From positions 1 through 8,475 of the forward strand of contig JAITDM010000019.1 in the NCBI GenBank assembly GCA_031282535.1: a DNA stretch of 8,475 nt, in the 5' to 3' direction. Both the position numbers and the translations under genes were made by a program. Source of the stretch: Oscillospiraceae bacterium (GTDB lineage: Bacteria; Bacillota; Clostridia; Oscillospirales; UBA929). Numbering within the stretch: the first letter of the stretch is position 1; each line of letters starts with the position of its first letter. Below are positions 5,624 to 8,475 of the stretch, piece after piece. The notes beneath the pieces are model-generated. The model had not been told where the DNA came from and did not search any database. It saw nothing but the letters and a program-made list of their open reading frames with translations.

Positions 5624-7801
5624 ATGCCGGGTAAGGCGTTGGTCCTGGCGGAAAAACCGTCTGTCGCGCGTGAGATTGCCAAAGTGCTGGGCGCGCGCCA
5701 GGGCGGGGAGGGCTACCTGGAGGGTCCCCAATATGTGGTCACCTGGGCGCTTGGCCACTTGGTCACGCTGGCCGATCCGGAGGCCTACGGCGAGCAGTAC
5801 AAGACATGGAACCTCGAGTCGCTGCCCATGCTGCCGAAGAAAATGCAGCTCGTCGTGATCAAAGAGACCTCGAAACAGTTTCGCGTGGTACAGTCCCTGC
5901 TAAAGCGCGGCGACATCGGCGAGATCGTGGTCGCCACGGACTCCGGCCGCGAGGGGGAGTTGGTGGCGCGCTGGATTTTGCTCAAAGCCGGCTGCCGGAA
6001 ACCGCTCAAACGCCTGTGGATCTCGTCGCAGACGGTCAAGGCGGTCAAGGAGGGCTTCGCCTCTCTGCGGCCGGGCAGCGCGTACGACAATCTCTATCTC
6101 TCGGCGCAGGCCCGCGCCGAGGCGGACTGGCTGGTCGGGCTCAACGTCACGCGCGCGCTGACGTGCAAGTACAACGCGCAGCTCTCCGGCGGGCGGGTGC
6201 AGACGCCGACGCTCGCGCTCATCGTCGCGCGGGAGCAAGAGATCCGCAATTTTCAGCCGCGGGAGTTTTATATGGTCCGCGCGAAGTTCGAAGGCTTTTC
6301 CGCCCGGTGGGTCGGGGCGCAGCAGCAGAGCCGGCTCTTCGACCGCGCGGCGGCCGAGTCGATTCTGGCCGCCGTCCAGGGGAAGAGCGCCGTGGTGACG
6401 ACGGTGGTCAAGCAGTTCAAGAGCAAGGCCCCGCCCGCCGCCTACGACCTGACGGAGCTGCAGCGGGACGCCAACCGCCGTTACGCATACTCCGCCAAGG
6501 AGACGCTCGCCTGCATGCAGTCGCTGTACGAGCGCCACAAGCTGCTCACATACCCGCGCACAGACTCGCGCTACATCACGCCGGACGTGGCGGCCACGCT
6601 GCCGGAGCGGTTGCGGAGCATCGCCGTCGGGCCCTACCGGGAGATCGCGGGCGCGCTGCTGCGCGGACGTCTCTCGACGCGGTATCTTGTGGACGCCTCG
6701 AAAGTCACGGACCACCACGCCATCATCCCCACGGAGGAGCCGGTCAATCTGGCGGCGCTGTCGCCGGAGGAGCGCAGGGTCTACGACCTCGTGGTGCGGC
6801 GGTTTTTGGCGGTGCTCTCGCAGCCCTTTGAGTACGAGGAGACGAAGCTGACCATCACCATCGGGAAGGAGACCTTTGCCGCCGGCGGGAAGACCGTCAA
6901 GTCGCCCGGTTGGAAGGCCGCCTACGAAAAGGCGCCGGAGCCGGACGAGCCGGAGGAGGACGAGGAGGACACCCAGAATCTTCCAGTCATCCGCCAGGGG
7001 GACAGGCTGCGCGTCCTCTCCTGTGCGATCGAGACCGGCAAAACCAAGCCGCCGGCCCGCTACACGGAGGCCACGCTGCTCTCGGCCATGGAGAACCCGC
7101 CGATGGAGAACCGGTCGCTGCGCGACATCATGAAGAACACGAGCGGGCTCGGCACGCCGGCCACGCGCGCGGACATCATCGAGAAGTTGTTCGCCTCGTT
7201 TTACATGGAGCGGCACGGCAAGGAGCTTGTGCCGACGTCCAAAGGCATCCAGCTCATCTCCCTGGTACCGGCGGATCTGAAGTCGGCCGAACTGACGGCC
7301 CGGTGGGAGCAGCAGCTCATGCTGATCAGCCAGGGGCAGGCGCGGAGCGACGTCTTTCTCGAGGAGATGCGGTCCTACAGCGCGCGCCTCGTCTCCCAGG
7401 TCGTCGCGAGCGGCGCGGTGTATCACCACGACAACCAGACGCGGGAGAAGTGCCCGGAGTGTTCGAAGTTTTTGCTCGCCGTAAACGGAAAGAAGGGAAA
7501 GATGCTGGTCTGCCCCGACCGGGCGTGCGGCTACCGCCGGAGCCTGTCGATCCAGACCAACGCGCGCTGCCCCAACTGTCACAAGAAGCTGGAACTGCGC
7601 GGGGAGGGGGAGAAGCGGCTCTTTGTCTGTATCTGCGGGTACCGTGAGAAGTATGCGGATTTCGAGAAGCGCCGCGTCGACACGGGCGCCGGCAAACGGG
7701 AGGTAGAAAAATTCCTGGCCGGGCAGCAGCCCGCCGACGGCGGCGGCAACTTCGCGCTGGCGGCCGCGCTGGCGAAATGGCAGGAAAACAAGCAAAAATG
7801 A
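5624..7801 (+). CDS. topB: DNA topoisomerase III (type IA)
   Basis: TopB is an ATP-independent type IA topoisomerase that cuts and passes single DNA strands and helps resolve replication and recombination intermediates. The protein is 725 aa, close to the 727 aa of Bacillus subtilis TopB and longer than the E. coli enzyme. The TOPRIM domain opens with VLAEKPSVA (E10) and continues to ATDSGREGELVARWIL (D106, E110, E112). QLSGGRVQTPTLALIV and the active-site segment TYPRTDSRYI, with catalytic Y310, follow. An acidic linker (EPDEPEEDEED) lies near residue 445. Two zinc-ribbon motifs end the protein: C610, C613, C630, C635 and C649, C652, C669, C671. The ATG at 5624 follows AAAGGAGGGG (5608-5617); an upstream in-frame GTG at 5603 would include this ribosome site and is rejected. 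A terminator follows directly. Confidence 0.96.
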   Translation: MPGKALVLAEKPSVAREIAKVLGARQGGEGYLEGPQYVVTWALGHLVTLADPEAYGEQYKTWNLESLPMLPKKMQLVVIKETSKQFRVVQSLLKRGDIGEIVVATDSGREGELVARWILLKAGCRKPLKRLWISSQTVKAVKEGFASLRPGSAYDNLYLSAQARAEADWLVGLNVTRALTCKYNAQLSGGRVQTPTLALIVAREQEIRNFQPREFYMVRAKFEGFSARWVGAQQQSRLFDRAAAESILAAVQGKSAVVTTVVKQFKSKAPPAAYDLTELQRDANRRYAYSAKETLACMQSLYERHKLLTYPRTDSRYITPDVAATLPERLRSIAVGPYREIAGALLRGRLSTRYLVDASKVTDHHAIIPTEEPVNLAALSPEERRVYDLVVRRFLAVLSQPFEYEETKLTITIGKETFAAGGKTVKSPGWKAAYEKAPEPDEPEEDEEDTQNLPVIRQGDRLRVLSCAIETGKTKPPARYTEATLLSAMENPPMENRSLRDIMKNTSGLGTPATRADIIEKLFASFYMERHGKELVPTSKGIQLISLVPADLKSAELTARWEQQLMLISQGQARSDVFLEEMRSYSARLVSQVVASGAVYHHDNQTREKCPECSKFLLAVNGKKGKMLVCPDRACGYRRSLSIQTNARCPNCHKKLELRGEGEKRLFVCICGYREKYADFEKRRVDTGAGKREVEKFLAGQQPADGGGNFALAAALAKWQENKQK

Positions 7802-7823
7802 CGTGTCGGGCGGCGCTCTGTAA

Positions 7824-7857
7824 AAAAACAGGCGGGGGTGTTACCCCGCCTGTTTTT
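7824..7857. terminator. Bidirectional intrinsic terminator between topB and the collagen-like gene
   Basis: AAAAACAGGCGGGG (7824-7837) and CCCCGCCTGTTTTT (7844-7857) pair perfectly around a GTGTTA loop. The flanking A and T tracts give a U-rich tail on both strands. It ends topB 22 nt after its stop. On the other strand it abuts the TGA (7859-7857) of the converging gene. Confidence 0.93.
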
Positions 7858-8475
7858 CATGCCTGCCGCAGCGCGATGCCGCCTGTAAAATAGAAATAAT
7901 AGCTGTGCGCGAGCGTGCCTGCGCCGGTGATCTCCATATGTCCGCCGATGAGAAGTCTTGTGCCGGCGGCCAGAGGCAGGTCGAGCTGCTGTACGGAGGC
8001 CGCCTGTGGTGTGTTGGCCGGTACGGTGCCGCCGTATCCCGTGGGCAGGGGGAGTTTTGTGGCCGATATGGGAAAAAAGATGTTGGTGCCGGCTGCCGCG
8101 GTATACAGCTGCAAAAACGGGTATACGGTGATGCCGGCGGGAAAGGTGAAGGAGACGTACGTATTGACGGTCATGTAGATGCTCTCGACGACGGCGTCAA
8201 AGGGCAAAGAAAGGGCGTCCTGGTTTTCTTTCGCAAGCGTTACCGTTCCGTTTGCCGCAAGCGTCGTCACGGGAGATGCTCCGCCAAACGTGAAGGTGCT
8301 GACGTTTGACGCCGCACCGGCGCTGTTTGTTGAAAGATAGGGCGCGGTGTGGGACGCAAACGGAAGGATGGTCAGACCGCCGGAGGGCCCCGGAGCGCCC
8401 TGGGGTCCCTGGGAGCCCTGTGGTCCGACGGGGCCCGGATCGCCCCGGAGTCCCTGCGGTCCGGCGGGTCCCGGG
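7857..8475 (-). CDS. Collagen-like surface protein with BclB-type C-terminal domain (C-terminal part)
   Basis: The frame is open from the right edge (first full codon 8474-8472) to TGA at 7859-7857, giving 205 residues; the N-terminus is outside the window. It begins with about 11 Gly-X-Y triplets (GPA GPQ GLR GDP GPV GPQ and so on, to about 8375), the collagen repeat. A 170-residue globular domain follows, opening LTILPFASHTAPYLST. It resembles the C-terminal domain of BclB-type exosporium glycoproteins: LPFASG-like start, LPFDAVVESIYMTV, a Thr/Ala-rich centre, LPLAAGTRLLIGG, and an aromatic GGIAL end. Such proteins trimerise through collagen stalks on spore or cell surfaces. A GTG at 8270 is in frame but lies inside the globular domain and is not the start. 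The family is assigned by resemblance; the spore location is inference. Confidence 0.82.
   Translation of the reverse strand, partial: PGPAGPQGLRGDPGPVGPQGSQGPQGAPGPSGGLTILPFASHTAPYLSTNSAGAASNVSTFTFGGASPVTTLAANGTVTLAKENQDALSLPFDAVVESIYMTVNTYVSFTFPAGITVYPFLQLYTAAAGTNIFFPISATKLPLPTGYGGTVPANTPQAASVQQLDLPLAAGTRLLIGGHMEITGAGTLAHSYYFYFTGGIALRQA

Noticed and set aside
5900..7795. 631-codon open frame antisense to topB
   Set aside because: Same cause: a shadow of topB with low-complexity Arg/Leu/Val-rich translation and no recognisable domain.
7905..8309. Plus-strand open frame antisense to the collagen-like gene
   Set aside because: No ribosome site and no motif; the minus strand carries a continuous frame with Gly-X-Y repeats and a terminator.

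Overview
The window is GC-rich, tightly packed bacterial DNA whose protein families fit a high-GC, spore-forming Firmicute, probably class Clostridia. The pointers are a LysC with a Bacillus-type internal start, a Firmicutes-length TopB, strong AGGAGG-type ribosome sites, a BclB-like collagen surface protein and a class I cyclic di-GMP riboswitch. The species-level placement is inference only.

Left edge (1-860, minus strand): the N-terminal 180 codons of an exported transglutaminase-like protein run off the window. Its leader is complete and is the most interesting part of the window. It holds a near-perfect sigma-A promoter, then a cyclic di-GMP-I (GEMM-I) riboswitch aptamer, then a strong intrinsic terminator, and finally the ribosome binding site. 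This is a second-messenger-gated switch in front of a cell-surface protein.

Centre (about 860-4530, plus strand): after a structured GC-rich intergenic stretch and a divergent promoter come hom (homoserine dehydrogenase) and lysC (aspartokinase), 18 nt apart. They form part of the aspartate-family amino acid pathway: LysC makes aspartyl phosphate, and Hom draws aspartate semialdehyde towards threonine and methionine. LysC carries a perfect internal Shine-Dalgarno and an in-frame GTG at codon 246, which would yield a separate ACT-domain beta subunit. Hom has a very short C-terminal tail in place of a full ACT domain. A probable terminator follows lysC, then a sugar-nucleotide-type nucleotidyltransferase of unknown substrate.

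Right half (4620-7860, plus strand): a YdhF-like aldo/keto reductase, a perfect 11-bp hairpin, topB (DNA topoisomerase III with two C-terminal four-cysteine zinc motifs), and a strong bidirectional terminator.

Right edge (7857-8475, minus strand): the C-terminal part of a collagen-like (Gly-X-Y) protein with a BclB-type C-terminal domain, converging on topB. Both edge genes are probably surface or exported proteins; the genes between them are housekeeping.
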